A DNA stretch of 64,000 bases, taken from the NCBI GenBank assembly GCA_020073385.1, contig JAIQFH010000025.1, positions 1 to 64,000 on the forward strand. Direction: 5' to 3'. The notes under the pieces were generated by a model that worked only from the letters and a program-made list of their open reading frames with translations, was not told the DNA's origin and did not search any database. The position numbers were made by a program, and so were the translations under genes. The stretch is from Terriglobia bacterium (GTDB lineage Bacteria; Acidobacteriota; Terriglobia; Terriglobales; Acidobacteriaceae). Shown piece by piece: positions 53,486 to 62,739 of the stretch. Position 1 is the first letter of the stretch; every line of letters begins with the position of its first letter.

Positions 53486-55047
53486 ACTCCGCCCGCGTCC
53501 TCTATCACATGGTGCGCGCCGACTTCCGCGAACGCGTGCGCCGCTACAGTTTCCTGCTTACCCTGGCAGGCGCTCTATGGGTCGCCTACGGAGTTGCCAC
53601 CGAGGAAGTCTGGATCGTCGTCGGCAATGGCTATCGCGGCGTTTACAACTCGGCGTGGATTGGCATGCTGATGGCCATCTGCTGCTCGACGTTCCTCTCG
53701 CTCGCAGGCTTCTACATCGTGAAGAACTCGGTGCAACGCGACACCGACACGCGCGTCGGACAGATCCTCGCCGCCACTCCCATGCGCAAGGATTTCTATA
53801 CCATCGCAAAGACGCTCAGCAATTTTGCAGTGCTGGCCTGCATGGTCGGAATCCTGATGGTGGCAGCAGTCGCCATGCAACTTATGCGCGCCGAGGCGCA
53901 TTCCTTCTCGCTGTGGAAACTCTGGGCGCCATTTATTTTCTTTGCTCTGCCCACAATGCTTTTGGCGGCGAGCGCCGCTGTGCTCTTTGAGACTTTGCCT
54001 CTTCTGCGCGGAGGCGTGGGTAACGTCGTCTATTTCTTCATATGGACGGCGGCCCTCGCACTCGGCGCGACAGGTCTTGACGACCCAACCGGCTTGCAGC
54101 TTCTCTATCGCAGTTCACGGCAGACCTTGCACGCGATTGATCCTACCGATGACAACAACTTCCACTTCAGCCTGACCATTGGCGGGGAGCACGCGGTTCG
54201 CACCTTTCCATGGAACGGCATCGATTGGACAACCAACGTCCTTCTAATCCGGCTGGCTTGGATCGCCGTGGCCGTTGCCATCGCCTATGCCGCGTCGATC
54301 TTCTTCCATCGTTTCGACCCAGCACGATCCTGGTTCAAGCGCCGAGCAGCTTCGGTGGTCACGCCCCCGGCTTCGGCAGTGCAAGAATCCGCGTCTTCGC
54401 AGCATCGCAGCGCGGCGCATCTCTCCTCGATGCCGCAAACGCGTTCTGGCGTCCCCTTCTTCCGGATCGTTGCCGCTGAATTGCGTCTGATGCTGAAGGG
54501 CAAGCGCTGGTGGTGGCATCTGGTCGCCGCGGGCCTGGCCGTTGCGTGCCTGTTCGCGCCGTTCGATGCCGCTCGTGGCGGGGTCCTTGTAGCCGCCTGG
54601 TTGTGGCCGATTTTTGTCTGGTCTCCCATGGGATCGCGGGAAGCTCGTCACGCGACTGAGTCTCTCATCTTCTCCTCCGCGCGAGCCTTGTCGAGACAGC
54701 TTCCTGCAATTTGGTCCTCGGGAGTTCTCGTCGCTCTTCTCGCCGGAGGTGGCGTCGGCGCCAGATTGCTCGTCCATGGCGATATCCATGGCTTTGCGGC
54801 CTGGTTCGCCGGCGCCGTATTCATTCCCACCCTGGCGCTGGCCCTGGGTGTCTGGACCGGCGGCAGCAAGGCCTTCGAGGCCATCTACATCATCTGGTGG
54901 TATATGGGCCCCGCTCATCACATCCCAGGCCTCGACTTCATGGGTACGACGCCAGCGTCGAGCAACCCGATCCCATACCTGATCGCGACGGCGTTTCTGC
55001 TGATAGCCGCGTACTGGCGCCGGCGCAGCCGCATAGCATATGCCTGA
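53482..55047 (+). CDS. ABC-2-type permease
   Basis: 521 residues with about ten to twelve hydrophobic helices in two groups, split by a soluble, Ser-rich linker (about 280-325: VVTPPASAVQESASSQHRSAAHLSS). N-terminal half MNSARVLYHMVRADFRERVRRYSFLLTLAGA. Probable export permease of the ATPase at 52577; cargo unknown. The two halves may represent a fused pair of permeases. Start overlaps the ATPase stop (GTGA). Confidence 0.82.
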   Translation: MNSARVLYHMVRADFRERVRRYSFLLTLAGALWVAYGVATEEVWIVVGNGYRGVYNSAWIGMLMAICCSTFLSLAGFYIVKNSVQRDTDTRVGQILAATPMRKDFYTIAKTLSNFAVLACMVGILMVAAVAMQLMRAEAHSFSLWKLWAPFIFFALPTMLLAASAAVLFETLPLLRGGVGNVVYFFIWTAALALGATGLDDPTGLQLLYRSSRQTLHAIDPTDDNNFHFSLTIGGEHAVRTFPWNGIDWTTNVLLIRLAWIAVAVAIAYAASIFFHRFDPARSWFKRRAASVVTPPASAVQESASSQHRSAAHLSSMPQTRSGVPFFRIVAAELRLMLKGKRWWWHLVAAGLAVACLFAPFDAARGGVLVAAWLWPIFVWSPMGSREARHATESLIFSSARALSRQLPAIWSSGVLVALLAGGGVGARLLVHGDIHGFAAWFAGAVFIPTLALALGVWTGGSKAFEAIYIIWWYMGPAHHIPGLDFMGTTPASSNPIPYLIATAFLLIAAYWRRRSRIAYA

Positions 55048-55059
55048 GAAGTCCCCTGC

Positions 55060-55083
55060 GATCCTCTGTGCCCCCTGTGGTGA
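55060..55083. repeat. CTCTGTGCCCCCTGTGG repeat arm
   Basis: One arm of the CACAGAGG family 12 bp after the permease stop. Confidence 0.55.
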
Positions 55084-55184
55084 GCCGCGCTTCGCGCTAT
55101 ACTGATTCGTTTCCTCGGAGCCCAGGCCCGCAATCCCGCCGTGCCCGCCGAGATTCAGATTGTCCAAATACGAAAGGACTCACC

Positions 55185-56555
55185 ATGGCCTCTCCCGCAG
55201 TCGATTTTGCCCGCAACAACCAGCAGCGTTTTCTAAACGAACTCAAAGATCTTCTCCGCATCCCCAGCGTCAGCACCCTCGACGAACACAAGCCCGATAT
55301 CCGGAAAGCCGCCGACTACGTCGCCAACGAACTGCGCCGCATCGGCATGGAAAACGTCGAGGTCATCCCGACCCAAGGACACCCGCTCATCTACGCCGAC
55401 TGGCTGCATGCCTCCGGCAAACCGACGGTGCTCATGTATGCGCACTATGACGTCCAGCCGGCCGAACCGCTTGACGAATGGAAATCTCCGCCATTCGAGC
55501 CGACCGAGCGCAACAACAACATCTATGCCCGCGGCGCGGTTGACGACAAGGGCCAGCTCTGGATGGAAGTCAAAGCCCTCGAGGCCCTGATGCAAACCGG
55601 CGGCGGCAAGCTGCCGATCAATGTGAAGATCATCTTTGAAGGAGAAGAAGAAGTCGGTGGCGAGTCGATCGCCGAATACATCCGCAAGCAAAAAGCGAAG
55701 CTGAAAGCGGACTTCGCGCTGGTCTGCGACACGGAACTGTTCGCTCCCGATCTTCCGACCCTGTGCGTCGGCCTGCGGGGATTGGTCTATACCGAGATCG
55801 AAGCCTACGGCGCGAAGACCGACTTGCACTCCGGCATGTACGGCGGCGCAGCCCCGAATCCGTTCTTCGCCCTGATCGAGATGATCAGCAAGATGAAAGA
55901 CTCAAAAGGCAAAGTCCTGATCCCCGGCTTCTACAAAGGAGTAAAGGCTCCGACCGCTGCCGAATTGAAAGCCTGGAAGCGTCTTCCCTTCAACGAAGAG
56001 CACTACCGCAAAACGGAAGTCGGATCGAAAGTCCTGACCGGAGAGCCCGGATATTCCGTTCTCTATCGCACGTGGGCGCGTCCCACGCTCGAAGTCCACG
56101 GCATGCCTGGGGGTTTCATCGCCGACGGCGCCAAGACCGTCATTCCGGCGAAAGCCAAGGCGAAGGTCTCGATGCGCATGGTCCCTAACCAGGATCCGGA
56201 CGACATCCTGAAGAAATACATGGCTTTTATCAAGAAGAACACTCCGAAGGGCATCGAGACGAAGGTAAAAGTCTGGAGCAAGGGCCCTGCGTGCGTAGTG
56301 AGCACCGACAACAAGTACATCGAAGCCGCCACGCAAGCCTTGCACGACACGTTCAAGAAAGACACGGTGTTCATCCGCAGCGGCGGATCGATTCCCATCG
56401 TGACCGACTTCCAGGACGTTCTGAAGATTCCCAGCGTGATGATGGGCTTCGGCCTCCCCGACGACAACCTGCACGCCCCCAACGAGAAGTTCCACATCCC
56501 GAACTTCTACCGCGGGATTGAAACGATCTGCAGATTCTTCGAAAAGCTGGGATAG
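55185..56555 (+). CDS. M20-family dipeptidase
   Basis: 456 residues from ATG 55185 with GAAAGGA upstream. Co-catalytic Zn site: His in MYAHYDVQP, Asp in GAVDDKGQ, Glu-Glu in FEGEEEVGG, Asp in VCDTE, and His in LHAPNEKFH. A dimerisation lid domain is inserted (about 190-330). Cleaves dipeptides or removes N-acyl groups, CPG2/CNDP-like. Cytoplasmic by lack of a signal peptide. Confidence 0.9.
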   Translation: MASPAVDFARNNQQRFLNELKDLLRIPSVSTLDEHKPDIRKAADYVANELRRIGMENVEVIPTQGHPLIYADWLHASGKPTVLMYAHYDVQPAEPLDEWKSPPFEPTERNNNIYARGAVDDKGQLWMEVKALEALMQTGGGKLPINVKIIFEGEEEVGGESIAEYIRKQKAKLKADFALVCDTELFAPDLPTLCVGLRGLVYTEIEAYGAKTDLHSGMYGGAAPNPFFALIEMISKMKDSKGKVLIPGFYKGVKAPTAAELKAWKRLPFNEEHYRKTEVGSKVLTGEPGYSVLYRTWARPTLEVHGMPGGFIADGAKTVIPAKAKAKVSMRMVPNQDPDDILKKYMAFIKKNTPKGIETKVKVWSKGPACVVSTDNKYIEAATQALHDTFKKDTVFIRSGGSIPIVTDFQDVLKIPSVMMGFGLPDDNLHAPNEKFHIPNFYRGIETICRFFEKLG

Positions 56556-56572
56556 CGAGAATCAACTCGGAA

Positions 56573-56632
56573 TATGTGGGGACAGCCGCCTTCGGCTGTC
56601 CCGCCGAGTGCAGCGAGGCGACGCTCACTGAA
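56573..56632. repeat. GGGACAGCCGCCTTCGGCTGTCCC hairpin repeat
   Basis: Perfect hairpin GGGACAGCCG/CGGCTGTCCC between the convergent dipeptidase and APC permease genes, followed by GAGTGCAGCGAGGCGACGCTC. Same style as the units at 6189 and 22846. Confidence 0.7.
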
Positions 56633-58066
56633 TCAATTCTCCGTGTGATCCCAATTCACATCGCCGGCTGCGTCGAGAGGGCTCCCAACCAGCATCGTTG
56701 CCCCGCGCCGCAGCGCCTCAGGATCGCGCGCAGCAAGCCAGTACATATATCCAACCCCAGCCAAGAGAATCAGCACGAAGCAATAGGGAGTGACGTTGTA
56801 AGGCCAAGCAGGGACCGGGTACATGGTGACGAAAAAAACCGGTACAAGGGCGAGCGTTCCCATCCACGGGACAACGGCGTGGCGCCAGATACTGAAGTGC
56901 TGTGGAAGTTCGCGACGAACGTAGGCCGTCAGCGCGAGGTTCGCCATCGCGTACAGCAGAATCGCGGCCAGCGTAGCAATGGTGCCCAGAAAATTGAAGA
57001 TGTCCTCCGGCCTAAGCAACAGGCCAACGATCAGGACTGGCACCAGTCCGCAAACCTGAAGGAATGCGATAGCGAAGGTCGGCGTGCGATGGACTGGATG
57101 GATTTTTCCGAAAGCTCGAGGCAGTGTGCCGGTCTGACCCATGGTGTACATCACGCGGGAAGCCGCATTCGTGCAGGCCAGGCCGGCGCCCACCGCGCTA
57201 TTGATGATGGCCAGGATGACCAGCCACCAGGCGGATCCCCACAGCTTGTGGCCGAGCGCGTAGTAAGGATTGTCATCAGCAGCGAAGGCGGCCATGTTGC
57301 CCGTTCCCCAACCGATGGCGCTGGCGTAGGACGTGAACACATAGAAGACGCCGATAGCCAGCAACGAGAGCATTACCGCCCACGCCACAAATCTTCCGGG
57401 ACGACGAGATTCTTGCGCCAGCGGAGCGGGAGCCTCGAATCCGCTCAGCGCAAGCACCGAGAAAACCATCCCCGCGAGGATTCCCTGGTAATGGTGCGGC
57501 GAAAGGATTGGCTGCACCGGAGCGCTGTAGTGCGAACCCGGTCCGGGATGCCTTAGAAACGTGAACGCCAGCGCCAGCATAATCAACATTTCCGCCCCGC
57601 CCAGCAGCGCGGTAGTGTGCATGGAAAACCGGACCCCGTAGTACGTGAAGAACCAGATCACCACGAATGTCGCGACCGCGAACAGCCACCAGGGCACGTG
57701 AACGTCAAACCCGCTGTGCAGCGTGTCGGAGAGCAGGTATCCCAGAAAACCGCTGGAGGCAGCTGGGCCGAGGATGTCGTAGATGAGATAACTCCACGTC
57801 GCAACGAATCCTATGCGGCTTCCAAGGCCACGGGTTGCGAACGAGTAGTATCCACCGCTCGAGGGCATGTAACGCGAGAACTCCGCAACCGTGTTGGCGA
57901 TGAATAAACAAACGATCGTGGTCAGGAGGAACGAGATGGGCATCGCCGGGCCAGCCTTCATCGCGATGATCGGGAACGTGAATATGACGTTGGTGGCGGG
58001 AGCGATATGCGTAATGCCATGGAAGATCAACTCGGGAAGACCAAGAGAATTGCGGCGCAGTTGCAC
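56633..58066 (-). CDS. APC-family amino acid permease
   Basis: About 477 residues if started at GTG 58066 (VQLRRNSLGLPEL). Twelve hydrophobic helices typical of the APC superfamily: LPELIFHGITHIAPATNVIFTFPI, ISFLLTTIVCLFIANTVAEFSRYMPSSGGYYSFATRGLG, ALSGFEAPAPLAQE. Amino acid import by H+ or Na+ symport or exchange; substrate unknown. The frame stays open to 58450, adding about 128 residues that run through a dispersed hairpin repeat (residues RTQEWGTLSRG come from it), so the true start is uncertain. Confidence 0.85.
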   Translation of the reverse strand: MQLRRNSLGLPELIFHGITHIAPATNVIFTFPIIAMKAGPAMPISFLLTTIVCLFIANTVAEFSRYMPSSGGYYSFATRGLGSRIGFVATWSYLIYDILGPAASSGFLGYLLSDTLHSGFDVHVPWWLFAVATFVVIWFFTYYGVRFSMHTTALLGGAEMLIMLALAFTFLRHPGPGSHYSAPVQPILSPHHYQGILAGMVFSVLALSGFEAPAPLAQESRRPGRFVAWAVMLSLLAIGVFYVFTSYASAIGWGTGNMAAFAADDNPYYALGHKLWGSAWWLVILAIINSAVGAGLACTNAASRVMYTMGQTGTLPRAFGKIHPVHRTPTFAIAFLQVCGLVPVLIVGLLLRPEDIFNFLGTIATLAAILLYAMANLALTAYVRRELPQHFSIWRHAVVPWMGTLALVPVFFVTMYPVPAWPYNVTPYCFVLILLAGVGYMYWLAARDPEALRRGATMLVGSPLDAAGDVNWDHTEN

Positions 58067-58159
58067 GCCGGCGGCGGCATTTTTGACCTCCGAGCTTGGC
58101 AATAGGGGACTCCTCGCGACGGCGGTCCAACGGTCATTCCGGAGACCACCACGACTGAG

Positions 58160-58195
58160 GGTGCCCCACTCTTGCGTTCTTTGCAAGGGTGGGAT
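58160..58195. repeat. CACCCTTGCNNNGCAAGGGTGGG-type hairpin
   Basis: CACTCTTGCGTTCTTTGCAAGGGTGGGA: a TGCGTTCTTTGCA loop between complementary arms. A related unit with a CCACTTCTGG/CCAGAAATGGGG hairpin is at 58656-58705. Both fall in the apparent upstream part of the permease frame or its gap. Confidence 0.6.
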
Positions 58196-58450
58196 CTCGG
58201 ACGCGTACTTCTTGAAAACGAAGCTCGGAATTGAGGTTCGTGCCGTCGCCGCAAGGCCCACGGGAAAGAACGCGATCAAGCCCGTCGCGATTTCGACCGT
58301 CGCCAAGAGCACCCGGCGTCGGTGTCCCGCTGAGTCTTCGACCGGCGATTCCCATTGCAGACCCTGATGGCTTGCGCTAGCCTTATCTTGCTCTCGCGAT
58401 TCATCCCACCTCCTTTCCGTCTCCACCATAAAACTGTGGTTCTGCTGCAA

Positions 58451-58741
58451 TGTCTGTGCAACCTAGCGCGGTCGGCTGTAAGCCCACACTACATATAGTG
58501 TTATATTGCTTGACCCCGGCCCAATTTCACCGTTACAGTAGCTTAACTTTGTGCTCGCTCTATCCAGCCTGGGGTGAGCCGCACGAACGTGCACAGTGGT
58601 GTGGCAACAAATCCGCCAGAGGAGGAATCCGTCTGGTAAACAGCTGCGCCATGTACGAAAATCCCCACTTCTGGCGAAACCGGCCAGAAATGGGGCACCC
58701 GATTCACTGGTAACCGACCGCTGGCCATTGGAGTTGATGCT
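58451..58741. other. divergent promoter region with a 16-bp palindrome
   Basis: ACACTA-CATA-TAGTGT (58487-58502) is a perfect 6+4+6 palindrome, and 58656-58705 holds a dispersed hairpin of the CCCACTTCTGG type. TTG start of smc follows with GGAG 9 bp upstream. No gene is seen. Confidence 0.5.
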
Positions 58742-61700
58742 TTGCTCAAACTGAAGAGGCTTCAGATTCTCGGGTTCAAGTCGTTCTGTGACCGCACGGA
58801 ACTCAAGTTCCATGGCGACGGCATTGCCGCCATCATCGGCCCGAACGGCTGCGGCAAGTCGAATATTTCCGACGCCATCTCGTGGGTGCTCGGCGAGCAG
58901 TCGGCCAAGACGCTGCGCGGATCGCGCATGGAAGACGTGATCTTCGCCGGAACGCGCGACCGCAAGCCCACCGGCATGGCGGAAGTCTCGCTGACCCTGA
59001 TCGATCCGGAAGCCTACGGGGGCCCCGACGCGAACGCCGCTACCGAAGTCGATATTCAGGATGAGATGCCCGAGTCGGCCGCCGCGCACGTGACCGATGA
59101 CTGGGACGAAGCCGCGATTCGCTCGCGTGCCGCATCCGATACCGAGCAGGCCGTCGAAGACGCGCAGCCCGGCAAGATGGAGGAAGTCGAAGTCCCTCGT
59201 TCGAAGCTCAATACTATTGCCGTCGCTTTTCCCGACGACGAACCGATCTTCGCGCTGCCTGCGCATAACGTCACCGCTCCGCCCGCGAGTGCGCCCGTTG
59301 GCACCGTAGCTCCGCACGTTGTTTTAAAGATTCGCCGCCGCAAGTTCAACCAGCAGCAGTTCCATCGCGGCGAGATCGTCGTCACGCGTCGCCTGTTCCG
59401 CTCCGGCGATAGCGAATACCTGCTCAACGGCAAGCTTTGCCGCCTGCGCGACATTCAGGAACTGTTCATGGGGACTGGACTCGGTCCGGAGTCGTATGCC
59501 CTGATCGAGCAGGGACGCATCGGCCAAATCCTCAGTAGCCGGCCTACAGATCGCCGCGCAATCCTTGAAGAGGCTGCGGGTATCACCAAGTTCAAGACGA
59601 AGAAGCGCCTCGCTGAAGCGCGTCTCGAAGACGCCAAACTCAATCTGGCCCGTGTGAACGACATCTTCGAAGAAGTCACGCGCCAGATGAATTCCCTGAA
59701 GCGCCAGGCTTCCAAGGCAGAGCGCTACGCCCGCCTGCGCGACGAGATGCGCGCCAAGCTGCGCGTGGTGCTGGCCAGCAAGTTCGCGGCGGTCGAACGG
59801 GAGAGCGCAGAAATCGACGCCCAACTCAACACCTTGGCAGACGAGATGCGGCATCGGTCGGAGGAAGTGCAACAACTCGAAGCCGAGCACGCCGAGCGCA
59901 CGCAGCGCGGATATTCGATCGAAACTGAGTTGCGCGAGAACCGCGATCGGATCAGCCAGATCGCGCTCGAGATCGACCGCGCCCAGGCTCGCCGCCGCCA
60001 CAATGAAGAACGCTGCGCCGAGTTACTGATACGTTCCGCGTCGGCCGAAGCCGAGTTGGCGCAAGCCCGCCACCGGTTGACCGCGCTTGAATCCGAGCGC
60101 GAGGCCAATCGCCAGATTCTCGAATCCGCTGCCGCCGATCTCGCGGCCGCGCAAAGCGATCTCGCGCTGTGCCAGCAGGACGCCGCCGCAGCCTCAGCCA
60201 GTCTCGCCGAAATCGAACTCCAGCAGGAAGAGTCGCGCGTCGCCATCTTCGACACAGTCTCCTCTGCTTCCCGCCTGCGCAACCAGCTCGCGCAAGCCGA
60301 AGAGCGCCTCGCCGGGTGCGATCGCGAGGCCCGCCGTCTCGAATCCGAAATCGCCACCGCAAATACGCAGGTCGAGGCCTTCGGCGGACAGCGCGGCCAG
60401 TTCGCGCTTGAGTTCGAGTCGATCACGCAACGGGCAGGCGGCATCAGCGAAGAAATCGTCCGCGTCCGCGGCCTGATCGAATCGAAGAAGCTGCAGGAAA
60501 GCCAGGCTAAGACGAATCTCGATGTCCTGCGCGCCGAGTACGCGACTGCGCTGGGCAAGAAGGGTTCGCTCGAAGCAGTCATCGCCGAACACGGATACTC
60601 CACAGAGTCCGTCCGCCGCCTGTTTCAATCGGGCGTGATGCAGAGCGGCCTGGCACCCGTCGGCGTGCTGGCTGACTTCCTCGAAGTCGAGCCGCGCTAC
60701 GAGCGCGTCGTCGAAGATTTCCTGCGCGACGAACTCAACTACATCGTCGTCAAATCCTGGGACGCTGCCGACGAAGGCCTGCGTGTGTTGCGCACGGACG
60801 TTGACGGACGCGCTACGTTCCTCGTGCATCCCGAGGATTCTCAGGCGAAGTTCTCGTTTGTGCTCGATGAAGCCGCCCACTCCGCGCCGCCGGCAGCGCA
60901 GATCGTTCCCCTCAAGCACTCCATTCGCGTGCTTAACGGATTTGGACGTTCGTTGGAAGTAATTCTCCCCAAGCTGCGCGACGGCTATATCGTTCCGGAA
61001 GCTGACGTCGCTCGCAATCTTGCGCTCGAGAATCCCGACGCCTTCTTCCTCTCGCAGGCCGGAGAGTGCTTTCACAACGTCACCGTCACCGGGGGCAAAC
61101 AGCGTTCCGAAGGCCCGCTCTCGATGAAGCGTGAACTGCGCGACGTCTTGCGCCTGCTGGATGATCTGGAGCGCGCCCTGCGTGAGGAAGAAACCCGGGT
61201 TCTAACCCTCGGCCGGGAAATTACCGAGCTCTCTTCCCTGCTGGAGCGTCTGGAAGGCGAAAAGCGCGAGGCCGAGCATCAGGCGATGACGTCGCGCCAC
61301 ATGCTGCAGCAGTTGGAATCGGAAATGACTCGCGTGAGTGAGCGCCTAAATGTGGCGCAACTTGAAATGAGCCGTCTGGCGGCCGAGCGCGCCGAGCAGG
61401 AAGGCATCCTGTGTGCCCGCCAATCTGAGATCGAAGTGCTGGAGCTGAGGCGCGCTGAACTCGAACAGATCCTTGCGGCTGGCCAGGAATCGCTGGCGGC
61501 TCTCAGGCTCCGCCGCGAGGAATCGGCGCAGACCACGTCCCAACACGCTGCCCGCGTCGCCACACTCGAAGAACGACACCGCTCCGCAGCCGCCGTTTTG
61601 CAGCGCATCGAATCCTTGTTCACCGACATGGAGCAGCGGGTGCAGGCGCTCGCCTCGCAGATCGAAGGTGCCGCCGCCGAAAAGCTGCAGCGTGAATCTG

Positions 61701-62662
61701 AAAACGCGCAACTGGCGCAACAAGCCACCGATCTCGATGCCGAACGCAACGCCGCCCAGACGCGCGAGGGTCTGCTGCAATTCGAGACGGAGCAACTCCG
61801 CGCTCGCCTTGGAGAAATCGACGAACTGCTGCACAACAGTCGCCAATTGCTCGACCAGGCGCGCGATCGCCGCGGCGAGCTGTCGGCCACTGCAGCGAAA
61901 TTACAGTCCGACGCTCAATACATGTCGGAGACCTGCCTCAATGAACTGAGCGTTGAGCGCGCTGCATTGATGGCCGACAGCACGCTTCCGATCGTCGCGG
62001 GCGATGAACTCGCTAATGAGGACCAACTCTACCGCGATATGCGCTCCAAACTCGAAGCCATGGGCCCGGTCAACATGATGGCGCTGGAAGAATACAAAGA
62101 GACGGCCGAGCGCCATGGATTCCTGGACACGCAGCGTAAGGACCTGATCTCGTCAATCGAAAACACGATTGCGACCATCAAAGAGATCGATCAGATTTCC
62201 CGGCAGAAATTCGAAGAAGCTTTCACCAAGATCAACGAAAATTTCCAGGCCACGTTCAAGAAGCTCTTTGGCGGCGGCCACGCCTTCATGAAGCTGACCG
62301 ACGAAGAAAACAGCGCCGAAAGCGGCATCGACGTTGTGGCTTCGCCTCCCGGCAAGCGCCTGCAGAGTGTGCTCCTGCTCTCCGGCGGCGAGAAAGCTCT
62401 GACCGCCCTCGCATTGCTGGTCGGAATCTTCCAGTACGCGCCCAGCCCCTTCTGCATCCTCGACGAAGTCGATGCCCCGCTCGACGAGGCCAACGTCGGA
62501 CGCTTCACCGAACTGGTCAGAGAGATGAGCGTGCAAACCCAGTTCGTGCTCATCACCCACAGCAAGAAGACGATGAGCATGGCGCCAGTACTCTACGGCG
62601 TCACCATGCAGGAGCCGGGAGTTTCAAAGCTGGTTTCTGTGAGGTTCGGAGCGCAAGGCTAG
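58742..62662 (+). CDS. smc: chromosome segregation protein SMC
   Basis: 1306 residues, TTG start. Walker A GPNGCGKSN (33-41), coiled coil, hinge (about 625-760: LAPVGVLADFLEVEPRYE), coiled coil, C-terminal signature LLLSGGEKALTALALL (about 1212-1227) and Walker B PFCILDEVDAPLDEAN. Condenses and aligns sister chromosomes as a dimer with ScpAB. An acidic insert of about 115 residues (91-205: many Glu/Asp/Ala/Pro) interrupts the N-terminal head between the LTLIDPE strand and the FNQQQFHRGEIVVTRRLFRSG strand; typical bacterial SMCs are about 1,150-1,200 residues. Confidence 0.96.
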   Translation: MLKLKRLQILGFKSFCDRTELKFHGDGIAAIIGPNGCGKSNISDAISWVLGEQSAKTLRGSRMEDVIFAGTRDRKPTGMAEVSLTLIDPEAYGGPDANAATEVDIQDEMPESAAAHVTDDWDEAAIRSRAASDTEQAVEDAQPGKMEEVEVPRSKLNTIAVAFPDDEPIFALPAHNVTAPPASAPVGTVAPHVVLKIRRRKFNQQQFHRGEIVVTRRLFRSGDSEYLLNGKLCRLRDIQELFMGTGLGPESYALIEQGRIGQILSSRPTDRRAILEEAAGITKFKTKKRLAEARLEDAKLNLARVNDIFEEVTRQMNSLKRQASKAERYARLRDEMRAKLRVVLASKFAAVERESAEIDAQLNTLADEMRHRSEEVQQLEAEHAERTQRGYSIETELRENRDRISQIALEIDRAQARRRHNEERCAELLIRSASAEAELAQARHRLTALESEREANRQILESAAADLAAAQSDLALCQQDAAAASASLAEIELQQEESRVAIFDTVSSASRLRNQLAQAEERLAGCDREARRLESEIATANTQVEAFGGQRGQFALEFESITQRAGGISEEIVRVRGLIESKKLQESQAKTNLDVLRAEYATALGKKGSLEAVIAEHGYSTESVRRLFQSGVMQSGLAPVGVLADFLEVEPRYERVVEDFLRDELNYIVVKSWDAADEGLRVLRTDVDGRATFLVHPEDSQAKFSFVLDEAAHSAPPAAQIVPLKHSIRVLNGFGRSLEVILPKLRDGYIVPEADVARNLALENPDAFFLSQAGECFHNVTVTGGKQRSEGPLSMKRELRDVLRLLDDLERALREEETRVLTLGREITELSSLLERLEGEKREAEHQAMTSRHMLQQLESEMTRVSERLNVAQLEMSRLAAERAEQEGILCARQSEIEVLELRRAELEQILAAGQESLAALRLRREESAQTTSQHAARVATLEERHRSAAAVLQRIESLFTDMEQRVQALASQIEGAAAEKLQRESENAQLAQQATDLDAERNAAQTREGLLQFETEQLRARLGEIDELLHNSRQLLDQARDRRGELSATAAKLQSDAQYMSETCLNELSVERAALMADSTLPIVAGDELANEDQLYRDMRSKLEAMGPVNMMALEEYKETAERHGFLDTQRKDLISSIENTIATIKEIDQISRQKFEEAFTKINENFQATFKKLFGGGHAFMKLTDEENSAESGIDVVASPPGKRLQSVLLLSGGEKALTALALLVGIFQYAPSPFCILDEVDAPLDEANVGRFTELVREMSVQTQFVLITHSKKTMSMAPVLYGVTMQEPGVSKLVSVRFGAQG

Positions 62663-62739
62663 CGGCTCATCCGCAGAAGACGGCTGCTCTACGGACACAC
62701 CAACGCACATCTCGAGGATGACGGGCAGGACAACGCCTA

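Noticed and set aside
58020..58079. GGAGG-led short frame starting MPPPACNCAAIL on the minus strand
   Set aside because: Good ribosome site but it stops after about 17 codons and is out of frame with the permease.
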